Below, in pieces: positions 1-5,786 of a stretch of DNA of 10,769 bases. This stretch comes from an uncultured Riemerella sp. (GTDB lineage: Bacteria; Bacteroidota; Bacteroidia; Flavobacteriales; Weeksellaceae), in assembly GCA_938037185.1 (NCBI GenBank), contig CALHQK010000002.1:1-10769 (forward strand), read 5' to 3'. Every line of letters starts with the position of its first letter. Position 1 is the first letter of the stretch. A program made the position numbers and the translations under genes. The notes beneath the pieces are model-generated. The model was not told the origin of the DNA, made no database searches, and was given only the letters and a program-made list of their open reading frames with translations.

Positions 1-39
1 CCAAAGGCGATAAAAAAAGTTTTGGAACAAATAATTTAA
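1..39 (+). CDS. C-terminal end of an upstream gene (partial)
   Basis: The first 39 bases read PKAIKKVLEQII followed by TAA at 37-39. This looks like an amphipathic C-terminal helix of a protein whose body lies outside the window. The stop sits 10 bases before the start of the DUF302 gene, so the two are probably co-transcribed. Thirteen codons are too few to name a family, and the reading could be chance. Confidence 0.45.
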   Translation, partial: PKAIKKVLEQII

Positions 40-49
40 AATTAAAACT

Positions 50-499
50 ATGAGAATATTATTTTTTATTTCGTTGTTTATATCGGTGAGTTTTTCTGCG
101 CAATCGGAGGATTATTCGTCTTTTACAGCAAAAAGTAAATATGATTTTAAGCAAACAATTAGCAGATTAAAGAAGAATTTTAAAGCTAATAATATTGCAA
201 TTTTTGCGGAAATAGACCACACAAAAGCTGCGAAGAAAGCAAAAGAAAACCTTTTGCCAGCAACGGTTTTGGTAGTGGGAAATCCTAAGGTGGGAACCAG
301 CCTGATGCAGGAAAATCCCAAAGTAGCGATTGAGCTACCGCTGAAAGTTTTGGTCTATGAGGAAAACGGAATTGTCCAAGTGAGGTATAAATTCGTGAGT
401 CTTTTAGTATCAGAATATAAACTTGAAAGAGTAGATCAGATTACCCAAAAAATAGACATAGCAATGGGGAAAATAATAGCCGAAAGCGTTACGAAATAA
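50..499 (+). CDS. secreted DUF302 domain protein
   Basis: A 149-residue protein of the DUF302 family, small alpha/beta proteins of unsettled biochemical role. Residues 1-18 form a signal peptide (MRILFFISLFISVSFSAQ), so the mature protein should be periplasmic or exported. The family core is well preserved: an N-terminal strand and helix (SKYDFKQTISRLKKNF), the IFAEIDHTKAA segment (residues about 51-61), GNPKVGTSLMQENPK (about 77-91) and the strand ELPLKVLVYEENG (about 95-107). The length is normal for a single DUF302 domain. It starts 10 bases after the preceding stop, which suggests an operon with the upstream gene, and a terminator lies about 100 bases downstream. The family is recognised with good confidence; its substrate or partner is not known. 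Confidence 0.85.
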   Translation: MRILFFISLFISVSFSAQSEDYSSFTAKSKYDFKQTISRLKKNFKANNIAIFAEIDHTKAAKKAKENLLPATVLVVGNPKVGTSLMQENPKVAIELPLKVLVYEENGIVQVRYKFVSLLVSEYKLERVDQITQKIDIAMGKIIAESVTK

Positions 500-600
500 T
501 GATTTTAGTGGCATTTTAGCTGCATTTATTCATAGTTTTTGAATCTAAATATCAGGAAAAAGAGCATCGGAGCGAAGGCGCAACTCATATAATAGCATAA

Positions 601-625
601 AGCCGAGAAATTTCTCGGCTTTTTT
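601..625 (+). terminator. perfect 20-base palindromic terminator
   Basis: Bases 601-620 are a perfect palindrome (AGCCGAGAAA and its complement), followed at once by a run of T. In RNA this is a long GC-topped stem with a U tail, the form of an intrinsic terminator, and it would end the DUF302 transcript. The symmetric stem has Ts on the right and As inside the left arm, so some function on the other strand is possible. Bases 500-600 before it hold no gene or repeat that I can see. Confidence 0.85.
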
Positions 626-640
626 GTTTATTAGCCCTTT

Positions 641-952
641 TTGAACTATAAAAATTTTGAAATTAAATATAAAGTATTATATTTGAATGCTAAACAAGAG
701 AACATAAATGAAATACAGATGAAAAAAGTCATCGAAAAGGGGAATCGGGGCATTGGGAAATAAAACCTGCTCGTGCTAAAACTCATCAGTGGGGCGCAGT
801 TCTTTGTAAATTGGATAGAAAATGACGGCACTACCTTAATTTAGATAGTAAATGTGGAGAAAAAGATTATTTCGGTTTTGCTAACCTATACCAATGAAAA
901 CGGAAAATGCCTTTCGCAGTTTTTGGAGGGGACTTTTGAACTGAAAAACTAA
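641..952 (+). pseudogene. decayed gene with two in-frame stops
   Basis: One reading frame from about 635 to the TAA at 950-952 looks like protein throughout but is broken by TAA at 761-763 and TAG at 842-844. The segments read, in part, EIKYKVLYLNAKQENINEI, MKKVIEKGN, LISGAQFFVNWIENDGTTLI and, after the TAG, IVNVEKKIISVLLTYTNENG, ending in QFLEGTFELKN. An in-frame ATG at 719 could be the original start, and a hydrophobic LLVLKLISGAQ stretch resembles the end of a signal peptide. A +1 shifted segment (GHWEIKPARAKTHQWGAVL, about 748-804) also looks protein-like, so a frameshift is an alternative reading. I do not recognise the family. The gene is most likely a remnant; suppressed or recoded stops are less likely. 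Confidence 0.4.
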
Positions 953-1026
953 TCCAGAGCCGAAGTTTTCCTTTATAAATGCTATAAAAAAAAGAAATAT
1001 TAATTTTATCACCTTATCATTTCCAT

Positions 1027-1725
1027 ATGAAGTTATTATTTTCAGCTGTTATTTTAGGAATTACAGGATTTGACCCGCTCGGGATTCCTATTATAATAGG
1101 AGCTTTGTCAGCAAATGCTGATAAAAAAGCCATTACAACTTTCACCCTTACCGTTTTATTTGGAAGCGTTATCAGCGGAACATTCATGTCCGTTTTTTTA
1201 GGGAATAATATCTCTTTCCTCGCCAATTTTTTCGGCCTCCTTCCTAATTATGTCTGGGTAGTATTGAATATATTATTAATATTAGGTCTATCTTATTGGC
1301 TAATAAAAAGATTTACTTCAGAAAATAATAAAAAGAAAGAGATAAGAACCTCATCAGGCTGGTCACAGATGGATATGTTTGTCACGGGGCTTCTTTTTAC
1401 CTTGTCCGCCTTTCCCGATCCCGCGTTTATATCTTTAGTTGTGTTGTGCGGACATAATGGAAACCTGATAGTTACCATCATCGCCTTTATTATTTGGATT
1501 TTAATCAGCCAGTTTCCTATATTTTTATTCAATATAGCCATTCTCAACAATTGCGGAGAGGAATTCATCAGTAAACTTGAGACAATCAGACAAAAATACA
1601 GCAAATTATTTGAGCAGATTATAAACACAGCAATAGTAATTATTATTTTAGTATTTATTTTTAATCTAATCAGCTTCTTTTTTACTAAAACATGGATGAT
1701 AAAAGAAGATTTATTCTTTAAATAG
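1027..1725 (+). CDS. six-helix membrane protein, LysE/GAP-like layout
   Basis: A 232-residue inner-membrane protein with about six hydrophobic segments (residues about 4-26, 36-58, 62-94, 117-140, 147-172 and 198-220) and a basic cytoplasmic-type loop at 94-113 (KRFTSENNKKKEIR). Helices 1 and 4 each carry an Asp-Pro pair in a similar setting (GFDPLG at 14-19, FPDPAF at 129-134). This fits two three-helix halves related by duplication, as in the LysE/GAP/cadmium-resistance transporter superfamily. I infer a small exporter, but the family is not certain and no substrate can be named. The start is the first ATG after a stop. A weak promoter-like TAATTTTA lies at 1001-1008. The gene lies between a decayed gene and a repeat array and shows no operon partner. 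Confidence 0.6.
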   Translation: MKLLFSAVILGITGFDPLGIPIIIGALSANADKKAITTFTLTVLFGSVISGTFMSVFLGNNISFLANFFGLLPNYVWVVLNILLILGLSYWLIKRFTSENNKKKEIRTSSGWSQMDMFVTGLLFTLSAFPDPAFISLVVLCGHNGNLIVTIIAFIIWILISQFPIFLFNIAILNNCGEEFISKLETIRQKYSKLFEQIINTAIVIIILVFIFNLISFFFTKTWMIKEDLFFK

Positions 1726-1740
1726 AAAAACTAAAACGAT

Positions 1741-1929
1741 AAACAATATAATTTTAAATAGATACAATACGATTTTAAGCAAGTACAAAGCAATTTGAAG
1801 CAGATACAATACAATTTGAAGTATATACAATACAAATTGAAGTATATACAATACAAATTGAAGCAAGTACAATATAATTTTAAGTACATACAATATAAAT
1901 TGAAGCAGATACAAAGTAAATTTAATGAA
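1741..1929 (+). repeat. tandem array, nine contiguous 21-base units
   Basis: Nine back-to-back units of exactly 21 bases run from 1741 to 1929, with no spacers. The core unit is ATACAATACAATTTGAAGCAG. Units 5 and 6 (1825-1845, 1846-1866) differ only in their last two bases; the outermost units are the most diverged, as expected for an array that grows and shrinks by slippage or unequal exchange. Because 21 is a multiple of three, the + strand from 1762 to the TAA at 1933-1935 is open and reads a heptad (I/V)Q(Y/S)xxK-type repeat, but it has no start codon and a TAG closes unit 1. The array ends 23 bases before the ATG of the next gene, so it forms most of that gene's upstream region. Confidence 0.9.
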
Positions 1930-1952
1930 AAATAATCCTTAAAATATACCAT

Positions 1953-2600
1953 ATGAAAAGAGTAACCATTGCTGATTTCCAAAGATACGGAAATATATTC
2001 AGCAGCATTAGAGAAAACCATATCCTTAGGCAGGAACTATCCGAATATGGGTATGACGACCAAGAAATCAACAAAGGAAGAATGCTCTATGACACCGCTT
2101 CGCGCATGATAGAGCAGAATAAAACCGAAACTACCGAAGAAAAAATGGCTTATGAGGCTTTCAGCAAGAAATTTGACGAGCTAAAAAAGAACTATGCCAC
2201 AGATAGAAAGAAAGCCAAAATCGTTTTTAAGGAACAGGAGGCTGTACTTTCTGCACTCAAGGTAAAAGGAGTGGCAAGTGTCCGCATAAGTTCCCTGCTG
2301 GACGATATAGACACCTTCTACAAGCAGCTACAGGTAAATCCCGCCCTGCTTATGCCCATAAAACGCCTCAAAGTAGATGAAACGCACATCTCCGCACAGC
2401 TTAATCTCCTTTCGGATACCCAAAAAGCCTACGAAAACTACACCAAAGAGAAAGGAGAAAGCCAGCAGGCTACCAAAGATAAAGACGATGCCCTCGTCGC
2501 CCTTGAAAAATGGGTGCGAGAGTTCTATTCCGTGGCAAAAATAGCCTTGGAAGACAAGCCACAGCTTATGGAAGCCTTAGGAAAACACATCAAAAGCTGA
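1953..2600 (+). CDS. all-helical protein of unknown function behind a repeat array
   Basis: A 215-residue soluble protein with no signal peptide and no membrane segment. It is rich in charged residues and looks almost entirely alpha-helical: an N-terminal segment (RVTIADFQRYGNIFSSIREN), a long region of heptad character (about residues 45-115) and a C-terminal helix pair (VALEKWVREFYSVAKIALED). I do not recognise a named domain; distant kinship to DUF6261-type proteins is possible but not shown. The ATG at 1953 follows CCAT, and no good TAnnTTTG promoter is visible between the 21-base array and the gene. Codons are richer in G and C (for example CGC, CTG, GTG) than the array before it, which argues for a real coding sequence. 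A flavin reductase-like gene follows after 26 bases and may be co-transcribed. Confidence 0.8.
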   Translation: MKRVTIADFQRYGNIFSSIRENHILRQELSEYGYDDQEINKGRMLYDTASRMIEQNKTETTEEKMAYEAFSKKFDELKKNYATDRKKAKIVFKEQEAVLSALKVKGVASVRISSLLDDIDTFYKQLQVNPALLMPIKRLKVDETHISAQLNLLSDTQKAYENYTKEKGESQQATKDKDDALVALEKWVREFYSVAKIALEDKPQLMEALGKHIKS

Positions 2601-2626
2601 TATTATAATAAAAATTTAAATAAACA

Positions 2627-3163
2627 ATGGAAAAATTTGAAACAACGAAACTCTATTTCGGGTTTCCAGTGGTTATATTGGGGTATGAAGACAGTAATTG
2701 GGGACATAATATCACCACAATAAGTTCTTCATACACTTTAAAAGATACTTTGGTGATAGGAATATATAAAAAAGGGAATGCCGTAAAACAAATAATGGAA
2801 ACTAATAGATTTTCCATCAATATTCCCGATAAAAGTTTGGAAAAACAGTTTATAGAAGCAGGGTCAAGCAGCGGAACAGACAAACTGAAAAGCACAGGAT
2901 TGAAACACATCATCCAAAAAGATTATAATGTCCCAATATTGACAGACTGTATGCTTAGTATGGTCTGCGAAGTCCAAAAAATGGAAGAATACGGCAATTT
3001 TGTACACATCATAGCGGACATTAAAGAGCGATATTTATCACAAAAGTTCATCAAAGACAACAAAATGGATGTATCGGGCTTCAATCCTGTCTATTTCATG
3101 GGAGATGAACACGAAAGGTTCTATCGTTATCTAAATGAAGAGGTCGTACCAGACAAAAGATAG
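2627..3163 (+). CDS. flavin reductase-like FMN-binding split-barrel protein
   Basis: A 178-residue protein of the flavin reductase-like (flavoredoxin type) family. Members bind FMN in a split beta-barrel and use NAD(P)H or protein donors to reduce flavin or small substrates. Visible family marks are the N-terminal strand FGFPVVILGYED, HNITTISSSYTLKDTLVIGI (residues about 27-46; the usual N-x-x-T-x-S flavin-contact strand), the RFSINIPD strand (61-68), the GSSSGTDK turn (79-86) and the CMLSMVCEV strand in the second half. Length is typical. No signal peptide is seen, so it is cytosolic. It follows the helical-protein gene by 26 bases on the same strand and converges with the DUF488 gene, with no clear terminator between them. 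The donor and acceptor cannot be read from the sequence. Confidence 0.85.
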   Translation: MEKFETTKLYFGFPVVILGYEDSNWGHNITTISSSYTLKDTLVIGIYKKGNAVKQIMETNRFSINIPDKSLEKQFIEAGSSSGTDKLKSTGLKHIIQKDYNVPILTDCMLSMVCEVQKMEEYGNFVHIIADIKERYLSQKFIKDNKMDVSGFNPVYFMGDEHERFYRYLNEEVVPDKR

Positions 3164-3187
3164 CCATATATAGACTAAAAAGAAGCA

Positions 3188-3544
3188 TTATTCTTTAGAA
3201 AATCGTTGCAAAAGAAAGTCCTTAAGGACTGGCAGTTGGCTTTTATCTATCTCCTTGACAGCGGTAAGGAGGGTAAGGACTTTTTTATCATGAATAAGCT
3301 CTAAAAAGGCATCTACGGAAGCGTTTTGTTCCAGCTCGTTTCGGTAATCGCTGCTGAAAGTATCAAAATCGTGCGTCTGGTGATAGGTTTTCCGCAGAAG
3401 CGTGGAGGGAGCGATTTCTTTTGCCCAAAAATCAAAATCCAAATCTTCTTTTTTGATACCGCGAGGCCAAAGGCGGTCAGCAAGCACACGGAAGCCATCG
3501 GTTTCATCAGGAGTTTCATAAACTCGTTTTAGGTTGATAAGCAT
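3188..3544 (-). CDS. DUF488 family protein
   Basis: A 118-residue protein of the DUF488 family (YeaO-like), small cytosolic proteins of unknown biochemical role. The hallmarks are clear: NLKRVYE at the start, FRVLADRLWPRGI (residues 18-30), FWAKEIAPSTLLRKTYH (39-55) and the LTLLTAVKE strand near the C terminus. I chose the ATG at 3542-3544 because the family begins with a strand of the I-x-L-K-R-V-Y type there. The frame stays open a further 44 codons upstream, but that part is AT-rich, looks like non-coding DNA and would overlap the purH promoter region. The gene is divergent from purH, so the roughly 97 bases between them should hold both promoters. Confidence 0.85.
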   Translation of the reverse strand: MLINLKRVYETPDETDGFRVLADRLWPRGIKKEDLDFDFWAKEIAPSTLLRKTYHQTHDFDTFSSDYRNELEQNASVDAFLELIHDKKVLTLLTAVKEIDKSQLPVLKDFLLQRFSKE

Positions 3545-3615
3545 TTTAATTAAGTTTTTATTGGTAAAAATACGAATATTTAATTCTAAAACTCGCATTA
3601 ACCAATTATTATTTT

Positions 3616-3623
3616 TAATTTTG
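3616..3623 (+). promoter_or_regulatory. purH promoter, -7 element
   Basis: TAATTTTG matches the Bacteroidota -7 consensus TAnnTTTG exactly and lies 18 bases before the purH ATG, which gives a short leader of roughly 10-15 bases. No convincing TTTG box is seen about 20 bases upstream. The opposite strand of the same region has only a one-off match (TATTTTTA, about 3564-3571) that might serve the divergent DUF488 gene. No PurR-like operator or riboswitch is visible. Confidence 0.5.
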
Positions 3624-3641
3624 TGAAACTTAAATTTAACT

Positions 3642-5156
3642 ATGAAAAAAAGAGTTTTAATCAGTGTTTCGGACAAGAGCGGACTTACGGAATTCGCTCA
3701 GTTCTTAGAAAAAAACAATTACCAACTTATCTCCACAGGCGGAACTTTCAAACATCTGAAAGATGCTGGGCTTAGTCCTATTCAGATAGATGAGGTTACG
3801 AATTTCCCAGAAATGCTGGACGGCAGGGTAAAAACCCTTCACCCAAAAGTGCATGGAGGGCTTCTCGCTGTGCGTGATAATAAAGAGCACATGGACACAG
3901 TAGCCGAGCACGGAATAGAGCTGATAGACATGGTGGTGGTGAATCTTTACCCATTTTTCGAAAATGCAGGGAAGAATATTCCTTTGGATGAAAAGGTGGA
4001 GTTTATTGATATAGGCGGGCCGTCTATGCTTCGTTCAGCAGCAAAGAATTTTAAATCTGTGACAGTCATCACCAATGTGGAAGATTACGAGAAAGTAAAA
4101 TCTGAAATAGAAACTTCTGGCGATACCACTTTGGAAACTCGTAAAACCCTTGCAGGAAAGGTGTTTAACCTTACATCTGCCTATGATGCAGCCATTTCCA
4201 AAATGCTTTTGGAGGAGGAATATCCACAGTATCTGAATGCTTCTTACAAGAAAGTTTCGGATTTACGATATGGCGAAAATCCGCACCAGTCCGCAGCTTA
4301 TTATGTTTCAACAGTGGAAAATGGAGCGATGAAAGATTTTGAACAGCTGGGAGGAAAGGAACTTTCGTTCAATAATCTTCGTGATATGGATTTGTGCTGG
4401 AAAGTAGTAAATGAATTTAAAAACGAAATGGCGTGCTGCGCCGTAAAACACTCTACGCCGTGCGGTGTAGCCATCGGAAATACAGCGGTGGAGACTTATA
4501 CTAAAACCTTTGAGTGTGACCCTGTTTCTATCTTCGGAGGTATTGTGGCGATGAACTACAAGGTGGATGCTGCCACAGCGGAGGAACTTGGGAAGACTTT
4601 CCTTGAAATCGTGATGGCGGTAGATTTTGAGGAGAAAGCGCTGGAAATCCTTAGACAAAAGAAAAACCTTAGAATCATTAAAATCAAAAACCCTGTTTCG
4701 GACAAACAAACTTGGGTAAAAATAGATGGCGGACTGCTGGTACAGGACTGCGACAATCAGTTCTCGGAGGAAATAAAAACCGTAACCGAAAAACAGCCGA
4801 CAGAGGAACAGAGAAAAGCCCTGCTCTTTGCACAGCGAGTAGTGAAATATGTAAAATCCAATGCGATAGTAGTTTCTAACGGAACGCAGGCGCTGGGAAT
4901 CGGTGGTGGACAGGTCAATAGAATCTGGGCGACACAGCAAGCGGTGGAAAGAGCCAAAGAGAAATTCAGCGGAGAGCTGGTTCTGGCTTCGGATGCCTTT
5001 TTCCCGTTCCGCGATGTGGTGGATTTCTGTGCTGAAAAAGACATAAAAGCCATTATACAGCCAGGCGGAAGCATCAAGGATGAAGAAAGTATAGAGGCTG
5101 CCAACCAGCATGGCATCCCGATGCTGCTCACTGGAATGAGACATTTTCTGCATTAA
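3642..5156 (+). CDS. purH: bifunctional AICAR formyltransferase / IMP cyclohydrolase
   Basis: PurH carries out the last two steps of de novo purine synthesis in the cytosol: AICAR is formylated by 10-formyl-tetrahydrofolate to FAICAR, which is then closed to IMP. The 504 residues match the usual length. The N-terminal methylglyoxal-synthase-like cyclohydrolase domain (about 1-130) shows ISVSDKSGL, STGGT and DGRVKTLHPKVHGG (60-73). The C-terminal transformylase domain shows SDLRYGENPHQ, the catalytic KHSTPCG motif (K269, H270), SIFGGIVA, SNAIVVS and QPGGSIKDEE (from Q473), and ends in GMRHFLH as is standard. The fourth position of KHxNPCG is Thr here, which is common enough not to suggest loss of activity. 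The start fits the family (KKRVLISVSDKSG). No other pur gene is adjacent. The first clear hairpin behind it is at 5260. Confidence 0.97.
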   Translation: MKKRVLISVSDKSGLTEFAQFLEKNNYQLISTGGTFKHLKDAGLSPIQIDEVTNFPEMLDGRVKTLHPKVHGGLLAVRDNKEHMDTVAEHGIELIDMVVVNLYPFFENAGKNIPLDEKVEFIDIGGPSMLRSAAKNFKSVTVITNVEDYEKVKSEIETSGDTTLETRKTLAGKVFNLTSAYDAAISKMLLEEEYPQYLNASYKKVSDLRYGENPHQSAAYYVSTVENGAMKDFEQLGGKELSFNNLRDMDLCWKVVNEFKNEMACCAVKHSTPCGVAIGNTAVETYTKTFECDPVSIFGGIVAMNYKVDAATAEELGKTFLEIVMAVDFEEKALEILRQKKNLRIIKIKNPVSDKQTWVKIDGGLLVQDCDNQFSEEIKTVTEKQPTEEQRKALLFAQRVVKYVKSNAIVVSNGTQALGIGGGQVNRIWATQQAVERAKEKFSGELVLASDAFFPFRDVVDFCAEKDIKAIIQPGGSIKDEESIEAANQHGIPMLLTGMRHFLH

Positions 5157-5186
5157 AACAAATTTCAGGGAAAAGAAAAATTAGAC

Positions 5187-5217
5187 TTGCAGGAATTGTT
5201 TTTTTAACTTAATTTTG
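5187..5217 (+). promoter_or_regulatory. promoter of leader module A
   Basis: TTG at 5187-5189, a 20-base spacer and TAATTTTG at 5210-5217 match the Bacteroidota promoter form; TAATTTTG is followed by CGGAA. It lies 30 bases behind the purH stop and points to the hairpin at 5260. A start a few bases after 5217 would give a transcript of about 65-70 bases to the U tail. Confidence 0.65.
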
Positions 5218-5290
5218 CGGAAAAGAATTACTTTTTCATGATAATTTTAATTTGTTGTTACCCAAGAGTTCCGCTCTTGGGTTTTCTTTT
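5218..5290 (+). ncRNA. candidate small RNA or attenuated leader, copy A
   Basis: A promoter is followed by an AU-rich leader and a hairpin with arms ACCCAAGAG (5260-5268) and CTCTTGGGT (5274-5282), loop TTCCG, then a U-rich run to 5290. This is the layout of a short terminated RNA of about 65-70 bases. The same layout recurs at 5427-5500 with the same spacing and a different loop, so the structure seems kept while the sequence drifts. It could be a free small RNA (comparison with the Rfam Flavo-1 motif is worthwhile), an attenuator, or simply the purH terminator with a chance promoter. No riboswitch class was recognised. Confidence 0.5.
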
Positions 5291-5297
5291 ATAAAAA

Positions 5298-5339
5298 ATG
5301 ACAGAAGTTTCCCACAGAGTTGTCTGGGATTTATGCAAA
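5298..5339 (+). repeat. single diverged 42-base unit of module A
   Basis: This stretch aligns without gaps to unit 1 of the array at 5508 (both begin ATGAC, share GTTGTxTGGG near the middle and end in AAA) and stands at the same place, directly after the hairpin and a TAAAAA stretch. The ATG opens a 26-codon frame (MTEVSHRVVWDLCK to the TGA at 5376-5378). Peptide coding is possible but weakly supported: between copies about as many codon changes alter the residue as keep it. Confidence 0.6.
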
Positions 5340-5396
5340 ATGAGGGCAAATATTTTTAGTATGGATGACCATTTTTGAAAAAAGAAATGTTTTCTT

Positions 5397-5426
5397 TTTG
5401 TGGGTTATCTTTTTTAATTATCTTTG
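5397..5426 (+). promoter_or_regulatory. promoter of leader module B
   Basis: TTTG at 5397-5400, an 18-base spacer and TATCTTTG at 5419-5426 give a full match to the Bacteroidota promoter, again followed by CGGAA as in module A. This is the best candidate promoter for the 42-base array and, if the hairpin at 5469 is read through, for the DUF6261-like gene at 5787. Confidence 0.7.
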
Positions 5427-5500
5427 CGGAAGAAATAATTCTATTCATTTTTATTGAATTTATTATTGACCCAAGGGCTCTTGCTCTTGGGTTTTCTCTT
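5427..5500 (+). ncRNA. candidate small RNA or attenuated leader, copy B
   Basis: The hairpin has arms ACCCAAGGGC (5469-5478) and GCTCTTGGGT (5483-5492) with loop TCTT: ten pairs, one a G-U wobble, followed by TTTTCTCTT. From the start of the -7 element to the hairpin is 50 bases here and 50 in copy A, and the distance to the following ATG is 89 versus 88. Stem bases are kept while the loop and the leader differ. The hairpin should stop most transcription or form a structured leader before the repeats. Confidence 0.5.
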
Positions 5501-5507
5501 GTAAAAA

Positions 5508-5716
5508 ATGACGGAAGGCTCGCGCAGTGTTGTTTGGGCTTTCTGTAAAGTTACAGAAGCTTCCCGCAGAGTTGTTTTGCCTTTCTGTAAACTTACAGAG
5601 GTCTCCCGCAGATTGTTTGGGCTTTCTGTAAAGTTACAGAAGCTTCCCGCAAAGTTGTTTTGCCTTTCTGTAAACTTACAGAAGCTTCCCGCAGAGTTGT
5701 TTGGGCTTTCTGTAAG
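5508..5716 (+). repeat. tandem array of five 42-base units, two alternating types
   Basis: Units lie at 5508-5549, 5550-5591, 5592-5632, 5633-5674 and 5675-5716; the third is 41 bases. Units 1, 3 and 5 carry TGGGCT where units 2 and 4 carry TTGCCT, so the higher-order period is about 84 bases. Units 2 and 4 differ at one base. At each junction TTCTGTAA, two bases, then TTACAGAA form a palindrome able to fold as a hairpin of about 7-9 pairs; the second junction has one mismatch. The + strand is open from ATG 5508 to 5747 (79 codons), but the 41-base unit shifts the frame mid-array, so the peptide repeat is not kept and I do not call a gene. There are no spacers, so it is not CRISPR. Confidence 0.9.
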
Positions 5717-5786
5717 TTTTGTTAAAATTTGCCTACTCAGAAAATAATCATTAACTTAGTCTCATCAATTCAAAAAATAGTTATTT

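Noticed and set aside
1804..1837. Promoter elements within the 21-base units (TACAATTTG)
   Set aside because: TA and TTTG are three bases apart instead of two, only one unit carries the form, and other units have AAATTG.
1711..2021. Minus-strand frames rich in Leu, Ile, Tyr and Cys over the 21-base array
   Set aside because: They are the reverse reading of the repeat units; the hydrophobic repeat follows from the AT-rich 21-base period, and the frames run into the start of the real gene at 1953.
3164..3187. Shared terminator between the convergent flavin reductase and DUF488 genes
   Set aside because: The 24 bases hold no stem with a T run on either strand.
3545..3676. N-terminal extension of the DUF488 protein by 44 codons
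   Set aside because: The extension is AT-rich, not family-like, and would overlap the start of purH and its promoter; the family starts at the ATG at 3542-3544.
4308..5153. Long minus-strand open frame (281 codons) inside purH
   Set aside because: It lies wholly antisense to a fully conserved purH, has no domain-like sequence, and is explained by purH codon use.
5508..5716. CRISPR array
   Set aside because: Units are directly joined without unique spacers, units alternate between two types, and no cas gene is present. The same holds for the 21-base array at 1741.
5508..5747. 79-codon frame over the 42-base array as a repeat protein
   Set aside because: The 41-base unit shifts the frame so that the peptide repeat changes half-way, changes between units are mostly not synonymous, and a hairpin with U tail lies just upstream.
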